Positions 29,036 to 40,668 are shown, counted from the stretch's first letter. The stretch: 64,000 nucleotides of DNA from Zygnema cylindricum (GCA_037447655.1 JBBHKE010000697.1:123907-187906); one strand, 5' to 3'. Notes: a model not told the origin generated them from the sequence alone. Made by a program: numbers and translations.

Positions 29036-30690
29036 TCACAGATAAATTTTGGCTCGCTTCTTTACTCGGTCTTCCTTCTCGGCGGTAGTACCGGGCCGAA
29101 AGGTTTGAGAGGAGAGGAAGAGGATTAATGGGCCGTCGCGCCATGGATTTGTGGCCGGCCTAGGGTGAGGAATAGACGAGAGACAGTAAGTGATATAGGA
29201 ACCGGCCGACATGGCCGGTACCTCGTCCTCGTCGAAATCTTGCCGGACACCGTTATCGGTGGTTCGAGGTAGTGGGTTCCGAGAAATCCCGTCGGCGTTT
29301 AAGCTTAACAAACCGGGCCGATGGATGATCTCAACGTCGTACTCTTGTAAAATTAAAGCCCATCGGGCTAGCTTCCTTGAAAGCTTATCATAGGTCATCA
29401 ACCAATGAAGGGGTAACCAATGAAGGGATCTGGCGTATGCCACTACGTATTCCTCTCCATTCAACTCTCTTTGCGTTAAAATAGCCGCAATGCCTGGCTT
29501 CCCCAAATCGGTTTGTAGGCAAAAGGGAAGCTTGTGGTTAGGAGGTCGGAGAATGAGAGCGCTGGAAAGGGCGGTTTTCAGTTTTTGAAATGCTTCTACT
29601 TGGGCGGGTCCCCAAACAAAAGGCACTTCTATTTTGACAAGGTCCTTCAGGGGAGAATCAATCGTACTAAAATTCAGTACAAACCGACGGTAATAATTGG
29701 CTAGTCCGAGAAAAGCCCTCAGACTAGTGAGATCCGTGGGGGGAGGCAGTTTGGTGATCGCCTCTACCTTAGTTTCTAAGGGAGTGATGCCCTCAGCCGA
29801 AATAAAATGGTCGAGATAGGGCACTCCCTCTGGACCGAAAGTACACTTAGTTGGGTGACACTTCAGCCCGACTTTATTTAACTCGGTGATAACCCACTCA
29901 ATATGGCGGGCGTGCTCCTCAACCGTGGCGAAAGCGATTATCAAGTCATTGATGTAGCATCGGGCAAATTTATATCCACCCAGCACCGAATCCATGACTT
30001 TTTGAAACACGGCGAGTGCGTTCTTAAGACCGAAAGGCATGACTGCCCATTCCCACTGACCATCACTGCCCCAAAATGCAGTTTTATGCCGATCTCTTTC
30101 CTCAATTTCAATCAAGTTAAACCCTTGACGCAAGTCAAGAATGCTAAAGAACTTTGCACTCCCTACATGGTCAAATATTTCCTCCGCCAAAGGCATAGGG
30201 TGGCGGTCTTGAACGGTCCAGGCATTAAGCTCTCGGTAGTCCCCACACATTCTTCGCTCAGTAAAATTTCCGTCGGAATCTTTCTTTCTAGGCATGACTG
30301 TGGGGGAGGCAAAGGTGGAATCCGACTAATAGATTAGACCGGCTTCTTCCAATTTTGCGCATCTTTTGTCCACCATCTCCCATTCCATTTTAGAGAGAAG
30401 GTGTTTCGGTTTAAAGATAGGTCAATCGTCTTCAAGTTCGATTGACATTTTGTAAGTAGAATGACGTCCAAGGTTATTCATGGAGAAAGAAAACTCATCT
30501 ATATGACGGGTGACTGGGTCACTTAATAGTGCCTGTTCCGCTTTTGTGAGACTGGAACCGAACTTCCACTTGGGCGTCTCGGGACTCTTGATAGTGAAAG
30601 CCTCCATGGCCTGAGCCAATGCAATTTGCTCATCCACGATGAGTGAGTGGCCTAACTTGTATTTTACCCGAGTTTGCTGCAAGCAGTTCC
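29036..30690 (-). pseudogene. Gypsy reverse transcriptase and RNase H
   Basis: The long frame 30295-29036 has ERRMCGDYRELNAWTV, SILDLRQGFNLIEI, KTAFWGSDGQWEWAVMPFGL and FARCYINDLIIA, then the thumb (LRAFLGLANYYRRFV) and RNase H (FCLQTDLGKPGIAAIL ... ILQEYDVEIIHRPG). The RT catalytic box is YIND instead of YxDD. In RNase H about 35 residues, including the region with the catalytic Glu, are missing at a 15-bp direct repeat (about 29399-29428). An upstream N-terminal part is in another frame (30682-30422). The enzyme is dead. Confidence 0.88.
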
Positions 30691-31009
30691 CCCAATGGTG
30701 CCAGCTACGCGTCGGAAATGCAGCTGTCTAGTGCGATGCCGGAACAAGAAACGATGAAATTGTGGATTGAACGGCTGTATAGGCCGGGATTTCCCAAAAC
30801 ATATGACTGTGGTTGAGGAAATCATAGATGGAGATGTCCTTAACCGCCGGTGTGAGAGAAGGGAAGAGAAAAAACTGAAATGGATTTCCCTTGAGACTAG
30901 GAGAGGTGTGAGAGGGAACAAGACGTGAAGGAGCAACGGTATTTCCCCCCCAAGCTGGTTGCACGGGGTGATTCTGTGCGTAGCGACCAGCTGCAAGGCC
31001 GAGACCTAA

Positions 31010-31990
31010 GACAAATGATAAAGATTGAGGATCCATTACTCTACCCAACAAAGTGCAACGCTGTCTATCCGTAAGGCCGGGGGCCGCAGTAGTGCGTGGA
31101 ATAAAATGCATGAGATGCTCCCGTTTTGTGGCTGTAGGCTCCTCTAACTCACCAGTGACATTATTCCGGAGCATGCCTGGACCGTAATGAGAGTATGCAT
31201 GGGAATTAGGGTAAGACACTAAAGTAGGAAGGGCCTTGAGGGGCTAGCCAAGTACACTAATGTTGTAATTCGGAGGGTAGTCAGTTTGGACACATGATTG
31301 GACTTGGTGGAAGGGAAGCAAAGCGGTCGCAATGTCTATAGTGGGAGGTCGTACCAACAAATTAGCCTCACGAAGACGACCAACATAAATTAGGTTCGTC
31401 CATTTGGAGCGAACCCGATGTGCCAAGAACCCATGCCTAGCGGCATCAATAATTAGTGGGGGTCCGATAAGGTGTTTTATGCGTTTATAGTCAGCCAGAA
31501 CAATTGGCCGAGGATCATTATAAGCGGCGACGTTCTCTAAAATGTATCCGACAGGCTTGGCGATGGTTTGAAGAAAATGAAGGACCCTCAAAAGCTCAAA
31601 AAACAATTTGGTACGGGGATCTGCCAAACCAAGACCTTTGCCGGCCCGAGACATTCCTTGACACTCCCACCCTCCAAAAACAAGGACTGTCAGTTCAACA
31701 TCCCAGAGATGATGATTACTAAGGATGCGGATGTCTTGTGGAAGAGCAGTGTGCATGTGTAGAAAGGTTGACTTTGGAAACAAGTGTGGATACTGTCAAT
31801 GCAGGAGATTACAGTGGTGCAATTGTGCTTTTCTAGCTAATGCATCAAATTCTACCGCATAGTAGTGACGGATGGGGAGACCATTACTTAAACATGACAA
31901 TTGTGAAGTTTCGATCCCAGCGAATAGGTCTAGAATAACTACCCCGTCCGTATGAGGACTCAGCTGTAGGGCCTTCCAACTGATTAAAAG
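31010..31990 (-). pseudogene. Cytosine-5 DNA methyltransferase domain inside the gypsy pol
   Basis: The minus-strand translation shows the methyltransferase motifs in canonical order. Motif I is VVILDLFAGIETSQ (about 31940-31905). Motif II is YYAVEFDALAR. Motif IV is VFGGWECQGMSRAGKG (about 31680-31645), with the catalytic Cys present but Pro replaced by Glu. Motif VI is GYILENV (about 31550-31529). Motif VIII is AHRVRSKWTNL (about 31425-31391). A recognition-domain block is ALPTLVSYPNSHAYS (about 31235-31190), and a motif IX-like block is EPTATKREHLMHF followed by RCTLLG. Two in-frame stops (near 31801 and 31243) break the frame. Unlike plant DRM enzymes the motif order is not rearranged, so it is closer to DNMT3 or DNMT1-type layouts. 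The likely role is cytosine methylation of element or host DNA. Confidence 0.88.
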
Positions 31991-32146
31991 GAAACCCGAA
32001 GGATTGGTTGCAAACGTCGGTATAGGAAGGATTGTCGTTAATGGATAAGATAATGTGGACTTATAAATATTGTCAAAGGAGAGAGAATTAATTAAAAAAC
32101 CCTGTTCCGCAAAGAGCTCGGGTAAGGGAGACCTATCCGGTAAAAT

Positions 32147-32635
32147 TTATTCAATCAAAAGAGAGTGGAAAATTTCCTCCCCAACGGAGTTCCCCAAAAA
32201 TGCGGGAAGAGCCGTAGCCAAGTGAGCCATAGTGGGCAAAGGTCGGCGGGCTGAAATGACAGGGAGGCAGATTTTGCGCTCCGGAAAGTGTGTCGGTCGG
32301 TAAGAAAATGTTTGGTCGTGCATGTCCACACCACCACCAATTCGGAATATAACGTCTTGACCCACCAAACACTCATAGTCGTCACATTTAGTGACTAATG
32401 CTCTAACAGCAATTTCAACGGACTCATTTTTGGTTCCTGTCTCAAACCGAAAGATGAGCGGGTCCTTTGTGATTTCGAGGACCAACTCCGTGGTCCCAGC
32501 CGAAGTAAGAAGGCGGGTAGTGGTCGCGTGAAACTTGTCTGATGTCAGACCAAGCTTGAGCGCAAATCCATATCCGAGGATCACGGGTTTGGCCCCGGTG
32601 TCCATGAGAGGAAGAGTGGGGTGAACACCGTTCAC
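32147..32635 (-). pseudogene. Gypsy aspartic protease
   Basis: The minus-strand frame reads PLMDTGAKPVILGYGFALKL, a retropepsin active site (D-T-G-A) followed by the usual hydrophobic strand. Later CDDYECLVGQDVIFRIGG corresponds to the LGxD/flap-end block. The catalytic triad looks intact. It would cleave the gag-pol polyprotein. Confidence 0.8.
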
Positions 32636-32684
32636 TGAGAATGATCCCCGTGAGTTATCAAGGAAACTGATATGGGGATCGAGA

Positions 32685-33092
32685 TTACGACGCTCTTCCG
32701 TAGTAACGGGTTGAATCGCTGAGAGACAGTGTCCCTGAGAGATTGCGGTGTAACTGTAGAGCCCTCAAAATGGCTCCCGCTGCGACCTCATCAACGAGGG
32801 GAAGGGCTTTCAATACATCCTCCAACATTGGTAAAAGAATACTTAATCGCTCCTTTACCCGATGAGCCTCATGAATAGTGCCATCCAATATGGTGAGTGC
32901 CTCTGCCGCGATGGTATGAGTTATGTCCGGTAGGAAAGGCAGAGGCTCTTTTGCAAATGAGAGTGGGACACAAGAATTTTGTAATTTTGCCCACTCGGTT
33001 ATGGTCTGCTGAGCCCTTTTCAAATGTGGCCACCCGTTGTTGGACTGTGGAATCCCGCAGGGTTCGCCCGGCCAACGACGGCATGTGGACAA
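32685..33092 (-). pseudogene. Gag-pol linker of the gypsy element
   Basis: An open minus-strand frame of 135 residues between the zinc knuckles and the protease. It is mostly helical-looking (HRVKERLSILLPMLEDVLKA) and shows no recognised domain. Position makes it part of the element polyprotein. Confidence 0.5.
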
Positions 33093-33122
33093 CGGTCCTG
33101 GCCATCCCTGTAAACAGGGGTT

Positions 33123-34641
33123 TCATTTCCGCCATGAAGCTGCAAATTGCTCTTTCACAATGGCCGCCATTGTGGCTTGAAGCTCAGCCTTCTCTCTCTC
33201 TCTACGAGAGATCTTAAGGGGAGCTTCCTCTCTCTCGGTCTCCTTTGGCAAAGTGGTTGGTTTCGCAGAACGGGCCGGAATTCCACTATTCTTTATTTGA
33301 TTTCGATAGGTGAAATTAGGGTCCTTGATGTGGCACCGATGGACAAAATGTCCCTTTTGGTGGCAATGAGTGCACGTGGCCGCCTTGTCGGGACACATGC
33401 GGGCATCGTGCCCAATTTTTCCACATTGGAAACACATTCGGTTTCCAGGACTAACAGGTAGAGTTCCCATGGCTGGCGTCTTCAGGGGCCTATTAGAAAG
33501 CCATGGGTTTTTAGGTGGAGAAGAGACGGATTAACCGGTTCTCTGTGAGGAGGTTTGAAATGCTCATGGGCGTCCCACCACGATGTATGCATCTCATACT
33601 CTACCGCGTATTGAGCTGCTTGCTCAATGGTGAATTTTAGTCTATACATCTTACTGGGGTGGTTTTGGATAAACCTCTTTGACGGACCTGGAAACTCTCC
33701 CACAAATTTTTGGACAGCCTCCGAATCGGATATGAGGTCTGGTAATGCCTCCCGCAGAGTTTCCATTCGAGCTCGCAAAGCAGGGGCAGTTTCCCCTGGC
33801 CTACGCTTGAAGTTTATCAACTCTTTAATCTGATCCGGATTTTGCATCCGGTACTACTCTTGGAGGATGTCAAACATGACGGAGAGAGGGTCACGTAAAG
33901 GAATGGTTCCCCCCGCTCTAGCTGGGACCGTCGCTCGGGCAGCCAGTGCATATTGACGAGGAACCTCGGAGAGAGCTGGATACAACTCATCCCCATTAGC
34001 ATCTAATACCGTTGGTCTCCCAGCCTGAAATGGGATATCCACTTGGCCGAGGACTTTTGGTAACCCGCAAAGGGGGCCACGTACTTTGTCATCGCAAGAA
34101 CATCCTCGTACTTGCGAGTGTAGAGAGTGAGGGCTGTACCACGGAGGTATCGATCGAGAAGGGAAAAAGCAACACGGAGGTCAAACCTATCGTGATATCT
34201 AAATGCCAAATCCCTCATTTCCGTATCGTATAACATACAGAAATGCGATAAGGACATGGTGTCATTTAATCCGGAAAAGCAGAAGTACATCTTACCCATG
34301 GATCCCTCTGAAGAGGAAGCCATGTCGTAAGGAGGCGGATGTGCCGGTTGTGACAAAGCTGGGCTGGTAGGGAACCTACGAGTGTGTGGAGTTGGAAAGG
34401 TTTCCTCAGGGAAGTCTTCTTCGGTCCCCTCTAGGTATGACCTAGATGAAACTGAGGATAATGAGGACGTGGATGTCAGACCAGATCGTACTGACAGCGA
34501 TCTTTGATCCGCAATCGGATCGTACGTGGTCAAGGATTCCGGAAAATCCGAATGATCTAACTCTTGAGAATGGTAAAATGTACCGCCTCGGGTGGAACCG
34601 GATTGGTAAAGAAGGTTATCCCAATCCGTGAGCATAAACAA
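33123..34641 (-). pseudogene. Gypsy gag with two zinc knuckles
   Basis: The first frame (34641-34003) has an acidic Ser/Pro-rich leader and a capsid-like helical part. It continues after a frame change at 33847-33482 (IKELINFKRRPGETAPALRA and EFPGPSKRFIQNHPSKMYRL, a Retrotrans_gag-like region). The third piece (33470-33123) carries two CCHC knuckles, CFQCGKIGHDARMC and CTHCHQKGHFVHRC, both intact. The protein would package element RNA. Confidence 0.8.
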
Positions 34642-35479
34642 AGGGAGAACCCTTGACTACGATAATAAAATGTTTCGCACGACCTAACCGAGATGCAACA
34701 CGTGTCAAACCAATCCACTCGTCTAGTCAACACACTCGGTCACTATCAAGACCCGATGGTCGTATGTAGCAAGAAGTCGGTTTACCAAAACCTTTACCCT
34801 GCAAACAGTTGGCAAGGCCAAAGGGCCACATCTATAAAAACTAGAAAATTGCTATCCAAGAACCCTTGGTTGCAGATCTACAGCAACACAGCCGGGAAAA
34901 GGTCTACACAGTGCCACCCACGGCAAGATCTAGCTAGAAATCCCACTCCAGATAGTCACACAAAAATCGAAGGCCACTTAGGGCCAGATAGCATGCAGGG
35001 AAAGCAAGAAAATGCAAATGCTCAATGAGAAAGGTTCACGATGGAACCCCTCCACGCCGATCCCGCACACTAGTGTCCACACTAAATCGGAACGCTCCTA
35101 CACCCGCAAGGCATCGACGGCTACTTACAAACACCTTTAGTGCTCTGGTGAGCACTAAGGGTGAACCAAACTTGTTCGAAGCAAGTCGGGTTTTGCAGAG
35201 CTTCTTGGGGAAAATCCGCTCCACGAAATTTGCTCCAAGTGTTCTTCGAAATAACCCTCCGCGAGACCGGTTCCGTACCGTGAAGATGTACGTCGTGGAA
35301 GGTTACGGGATCAATGGAAGGAAAGGAAGAAAGTGTTCGGTTGAAGAAAAATAACCAATAAGACACACAAATGCGATAGATAGGGAAAGTGTGTTAGAAT
35401 AAAGTCGGAGGCCGCTCAAACTCTAGATATACAGCCAAACTTGTGACCAGAATAATCCAAAGCCAACAGCCAACACTAA

Positions 35480-35700
35480 TTCCACTTGGAAAACCCTAAT
35501 TCCATTTGGAAAACCCTAATTCCAAAGCCAAATCCTAATTCTAGACGGCCAAGACTCCAAATCTGCAGCCAAAGAATAAAAGGATACCGACCTAAGGACT
35601 GGAATCAAAAGGAATAAACCCTAAATATGTTGCAATCCTAATTTTGCAGCCAAAACCCTAATTCTGCCTCCGAACCCTAATTCTGCAGATTAACCCTAAA
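35480..35700 (+). repeat. Degenerate AACCCTAATTCTGCAG repeat
   Basis: About ten copies of a unit like ccctaattctgcagccaaa, spaced 18-30 bp, with telomere-like CCCTAA cores. Confidence 0.6.
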
Positions 35701-37501
35701 TTTGATACAAAATTTAGGTTTAACACAAAAGCCAAGAAGTATAGTGGCAACAGAATAAGAGACAAAGATTGAAAGAAAGAAATAGCGGAAAACAAAAACA
35801 AAATGTTTTTTTTTTTCATATGAAATAAAATTTATATTTTTAATAGATTTTTTATTTTTATTAGCTTTTGGACAAGAATACTCAGCCACAAGGTAGCCAC
35901 TAGGCTCTTGGGTCTTCAACGTATTCTTTACAAGAGTTATCTCATACGAAAGCAACGAAGCAAAATGAATAATTCCAACCAAAAACAAGGAAAACTCCAA
36001 AAATGGCCAAAATTCACCTTTCCATTCCCAACCGAAAATACAAACAACACAAAAACAAACACCCAAACCGTTCAGCTGTCCGTGGGAAGGGCAGCCGGAT
36101 CCGGATGCTTCTCCACAGGAACTCCAATCCACCACTTCCCAAAAATGACACAACTTGGAGGGAAACCTTCCGGACTTAGCTTTAAGCCGCGTGGATTAAA
36201 TGCGTGGGCAGAATTACAAGGGAGAATGTACGTAAACTATCTAGCCTCTACAGCTAGCTAGCAAAAGGAAAGAAGAAACTTGAGCAATCGGTGAGAGAGA
36301 AGAGAAAAATCTTGTCCAAAAGCTAGAAATTCTAAGTCAGAAAATAGACTAAGTATTAGCTACGCTACGCCTACGCAAACCCTAACCTAAGTCTAGGCTA
36401 GTTCTCATGAACGAACTACTTAAGGTGTTTGGCCAATAGGCGGCCAACATCGTCTGCCTTACGCCCAACAAAATCCACCGTCCGAGGGTAAAAACCCTCC
36501 CTATCTACATGTATGCGTGAACCTACGTGGGTTCACGACTTTAAGGAATAAAAGTACATTGAAGCACCACCAATGCTCCCGGAAATCACGCTTCGTCGCC
36601 AAACGATACTTGGCGTCTATACTCCAAAATCGCGTTCGTACGCACAAAACGAAACATACCGCACAAAACACTCTTGGAAATCGCGACGCGTCGCCCAAAC
36701 GATATTTGCGAAAGTACCATCGAGATCGTGTACCTACGAAATGAAACGAAACAAACAGTATGCACAAAATTAGTATGTATTCAATAAGACGCGTACGCGA
36801 ATCATGTACACGTCACAAAAAGTGAACCAACATGACTCTGCACGTGCGAACAAAACTTATATATGCATGCCGAAATATCGCGCGTGTGTACATGATATCG
36901 TGCGCGCGCGTCGGATAACTCCCGTGCGTGCACAATATCGTGCATGCGTGCGAAATATCGCGCATGCGTGCTACCGATACCATGCGGCATGACAGGAGGG
37001 AGAAAGAGGGAGAAGGAGAGGAAGACGAGAGGAGGACAAAAGCCTAAGTGAAACAGATTTTGACGATAATGGATATGTACTTTTTTGAAAGGTCTTGACA
37101 CATATATATTATGTATATAGTTTTGACCATCAAATATACTATCATTGTCAAGCGGGTGTTTTTCTTTTTTTGACGGTGTTACGTTTTGGTCGCATAAACA
37201 AACCGACGTTTGTTATAGCTTTGCATTCAAATAAATTTATATTATTTATTTGCATTTATTTATGCTATAGCTTTCCCATTCATTATTGTGTAATTCTTGT
37301 GGGCCCTTGATCGTAGGTTGGTGCCCAAATTTTATACAAAAAAAATAGAAATAATAAATAAATAAAAAATATATATATAAATATATATATGTATAATAAA
37401 TTTTAATTTTATGCACACGCTCTTTGGCGGATAAAAAGGATGTTGTGGACCGAAGATCAACAAATTTGGACTTAAAGTCTTAGAATTTGTTTGTGATCAA
37501 T

Positions 37502-37552
37502 TTGCGGTCATAGATGGAAGTCTTTGAATAGAACTTCCATCTATGACCGCAA
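37502..37552. repeat. Perfect 20-bp inverted repeat (hairpin)
   Basis: TTGCGGTCATAGATGGAAGT and its exact reverse complement are separated by 11 bases. It lies in AT-rich DNA 0.2 kb before a gypsy gag. Confidence 0.9.
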
Positions 37553-37770
37553 CTTTCTATTTAAATTATATTATTATAATATATATGATACTTTATTTCT
37601 TGGAATATTTATAACTCTTTAGAGTCAACTCCTCTCCCTTTAGTACTAACAAGGAAATCTTTTGTCATCTTTTGCCTGTATCTCCAATTGAAGAGTTGAG
37701 ATCGAAGATATTATTTACCATATCATATAATATTATTATACTATTATATATATATACATAAAGATACTAT

Positions 37771-38330
37771 TTGTTCAGGTTTTCTGAATCTCCTCAAGAA
37801 TTGGAGGCACTTAAGCTTCGTAACGCACATTTGGAGAGTGTAGTTTCACAATTCCAAAATCAAGCCCAGTCATCCGCGAGTGGCTCCAACTCGAAGCCGA
37901 AGAGGAAGGCATCCGATGAGTGGGATCCTTACAAGAAGGTGGACCTTGAGACGTGGCTCTTCACGGTGGAGTTCTACTACCTCCAATTTCCCGTGCTGGA
38001 GGACAACGAGCAAATACTGTATATGGGAGGAATCCTGCGTAGGGCGTCCGCGGCGTGGTGGCGCTACATGGTGCAAAAAAACAATGACGAATAATTGGGA
38101 GGCGTTAAAAAAAGAGCTCATTTAAGCGTGGGAACTGGTGAATACAGTCAAAACGGCCTAAGACAAGGTCAGAAACCTCAAACAAAGATCATTGGTGTCA
38201 AAGTATTCGCAAAAGTTTTTGGATCTTCAAAAGCAAACACCCGGTGTGTGAAGAGGATGTCAATCGATATGTGAAGAGACTCCAGTACTCCGTCCGGCAA
38301 AACGTGGAGCAATGGCATGTGTATGATAAG
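37771..38330 (+). pseudogene. Chromovirus-type gag remnant
   Basis: It reads a coiled-coil-like leader (LEALKLRNAHLESVVSQFQN), then DPYKKVDLETWLFTVEFYYL and RRASAAWWRYMVQ, the Retrotrans_gag signature. After stops it continues RDKVRNLKQRSLVSKYSQKF in other frames. At least three frame disruptions. Confidence 0.75.
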
Positions 38331-38832
38331 GGAGACACCTCTTACGGATATCATTCAATTTGCAGGGAAAGCCGACTCCATCGACTTTAGTATTAGGAAA
38401 ACTGGGCCAAATAAATTAAAAAGCACGATGGTAAACCATCTGAGTCCGGGGTACAAAAGGGATGGCATGGCCAAAACCGAAAAACTACCAGCAGGGTAAT
38501 AAACAAAAACAGGAACACAAAAACAAAAAGAAAACAACAACAAGGAAAATAAAAGCACGACTTCTCCAATCAATCCTTTGTGAAACGTAATGATTCCCCA
38601 ACTCCCATGGAACTTGGTGCTGTGGGGGAGGAGGACGAGGAACTCGGGGCTCTTTTGAAGCTCGGGAGCGTTCGTAAACTTCACAAGCCAAGAAGTTGAG
38701 AAAAGTATCAAGGTTACTTTGCAACTATTGACAGAGTATACAAGGTTACTTTGCAACTATTGACGGAGTATACAGTTCTTTTAATGTGAACACTTGTACT
38801 CCGACGCTTGAGCTTGGTATCAGAGACTACAA

Positions 38833-39530
38833 GTGGACTACAAGTGGAGTGATTGTCTTCATGTTCTCGCACTTGATGGGCATGACGTCGTCCTCGGCAA
38901 ACCGTGGCTCCAAAAGTGGAATCCGTCGATTAATTGGAGGAAAAATGAACTTATGTTGGAGCAAGGAGGCATAAAGCATGTTTTTCGGAAGGAATCAATT
39001 TGTAAACCCACGAGGGAGGGACGCTTGCTCTCGGTTTTGCAATCGAAGCGGGCCATGCGTAAAGGGGAACAAATCCATATGGCGCCTTTTACGACCATGG
39101 ATCCAACAAAGACAAAGGCCGTGGAGAATTGCCTATCCCGGAAACGTGTTGGAGTAAAGGAATTTTCTCGGATTATGCTCTTTTATCGACGTTTCGTGGA
39201 GGGGTTTGCACGTATGACGGCACCACTTACAAACCTCTTAAAGTAAGAGAGGTCGCATGACTGGGGAGAAGCACTAAAGGAGGCATTTAACAATTTAAAG
39301 GAACGATTGGCTACCGCTTCTGTGTTACTTGTTCCCAACTCCGAGAAATAGTGGATGTTCGTCACAGATAATAGTGACAAGGCCATTGGGGTGTTCTTCA
39401 ATACAAAGGGCGAAAACTTGAACCGGTGGCATATGAGTTTCGGAAAATGAAACCGCAAGAGTTGAACTATGAAATCCACGAGAAAGAGAGGCACGCGATC
39501 TTCCACGCTTTTCAAGTGTGGCAATGTTAA
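38833..39530 (+). pseudogene. Gypsy protease end joined to RT thumb and RNase H fragments
   Basis: ALDGHDVVLGKPWLQKWNPS is the protease-to-RT block of gypsy elements. It runs directly into RIMLFYRRFVEGFARMTAPL, the RT thumb, so the RT palm with its YxDD box is deleted. RNase H pieces follow (EALKEAFNNLKERLATASVL, then LNYEIHEKERHAIFHAFQVW in another frame). Confidence 0.75.
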
Positions 39531-39990
39531 GTGTAAAGAAAGGAGGACGAGGTGATCAAACATCATCACTTAGCCCTCAAGTATATTGAAACGCAACCAA
39601 GACTAACATGGCAGCAAGCGCGGTGGTTCGAATTTATGCAAACGCTCAGTCCGAGTTAGAAGTGACTAGAGTGTTTTCGTAGTCAATGGAACACTACCAG
39701 ATGCTACAAAATCACCTATAATACTTCAGAAAAAGGCCTCTTAGAGTACCTTCACAAATGGTTTACTTAGACCTTGTAGCACTTTAATACTATCAGTCAC
39801 TTATGACTGAAAACATTAATCACTTAGAGCACATACTTAGCTTATCAGACTTACAAAATTTCACAGTAAAAATTCAAACAAGCACTTAACACCAAACACA
39901 CAAAGGTGGCCAAAAAAGTCATTTTCTTAACTTAGTGAACTTGTACAAGTTAAGTTCCCAAAAATGCCTAAGTCTTATTTTTTACATATA

Positions 39991-40121
39991 GACCTATAAC
40001 TAACAAATAACTAATCAAAAGACTTTGCAGTACAGGGTCGTAGTGTCTATTGAAAAGGATAATTTATATCGTACTTCTCTCTCCTAGAATTCTAAGGAAC
40101 TTTTGATATATTAGACGCTAG

Positions 40122-40158
<37 letters not shown>

Positions 40159-40441
40159 ATAACTAACAAACGAACCAATCAAAAGACTTTGCAGTACAAG
40201 GTCATAGTGTCTATTGAAAAGGATAATTTATATCTTACTTCTCTCTCCTAGAATTCTAAGGAACTTTTGATACATCAAACGCTAGGAGACACAGAGAGAG
40301 AGAGAGACCTATAACTAACAAACGGACCAATCAAAAGACTTTGCAGTACAGGGTCATAGTGTCTATTGAAAAGGATAATTTATATCTTACTTCTCTCTCC
40401 TAGAATTCTAAGGAACTTTTGATACATCAGACGCTAGGAGA

Positions 40442-40490
<49 letters not shown>

Positions 40491-40617
40491 ATAACTAACT
40501 AACGAACCAATCAAAAGACTTTGAAGTACAGGGTCGTAGTGTCTATTGAAAAGGATAATTTATATCTTACTTCTCTCTCCTATAATTCTAAGGAACTTTT
40601 GATACATCAGACGTTAG

Positions 40618-40661
<44 letters not shown>

Positions 40662-40668
40662 AAGAGAG
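39991..40668 (+). repeat. Four tandem repeats of about 150-185 bp ending in (GA)n
   Basis: Units begin gacctataactaacaaa at 39991, 40154, 40306 and 40486. Each ends in a (GA)n tract of differing length. The unit bodies are nearly identical (ggataatttatatcttacttc). Confidence 0.85.

Larger units (their letters stand above)
27847..34641 (-). mobile_element. Ty3/gypsy retrotransposon carrying a DNA methyltransferase
   Basis: On the minus strand the order is gag (34641-33123), a linker, aspartic protease (32635-32147), cytosine-5 DNA methyltransferase (about 31990-31010), reverse transcriptase/RNase H (about 30690-29036), integrase (about 29014-28455) and an integrase tail (28458-27847). This is the gypsy order (RT before integrase) with an extra enzyme inserted between protease and RT. 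The frames are long but broken by a few stops and frameshifts, so this copy is a recent fossil rather than active. LTRs could not be identified. Confidence 0.85.
34642..37770. other. Gene-free region between two gypsy elements
   Basis: It probably includes the 5' LTR of the methyltransferase gypsy, but I cannot place its borders. It also holds a degenerate aaccctaattctgcag-type repeat at 35480-35700, a duplicated block of about 98 bp (36578-36675 and 36675-36775), a CG/TG alternating stretch (36860-36990) and a 20-bp-stem hairpin (37502-37552). Open frames at 35677-36153 and 35908-36261 match nothing I know. Confidence 0.45.

Noticed and set aside
35677-36153. A 158-residue minus-strand frame with hydrophobic stretches
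   Set aside because: No recognised motif, lies in a repeat-bearing region that may be an LTR, and a competing frame exists on the other strand.
36801-37101. Overlapping frames on both strands near 36.8-37.1 kb
   Set aside because: Produced by the CG/TG alternating repeat; translations are repetitive (HAR/CVH).
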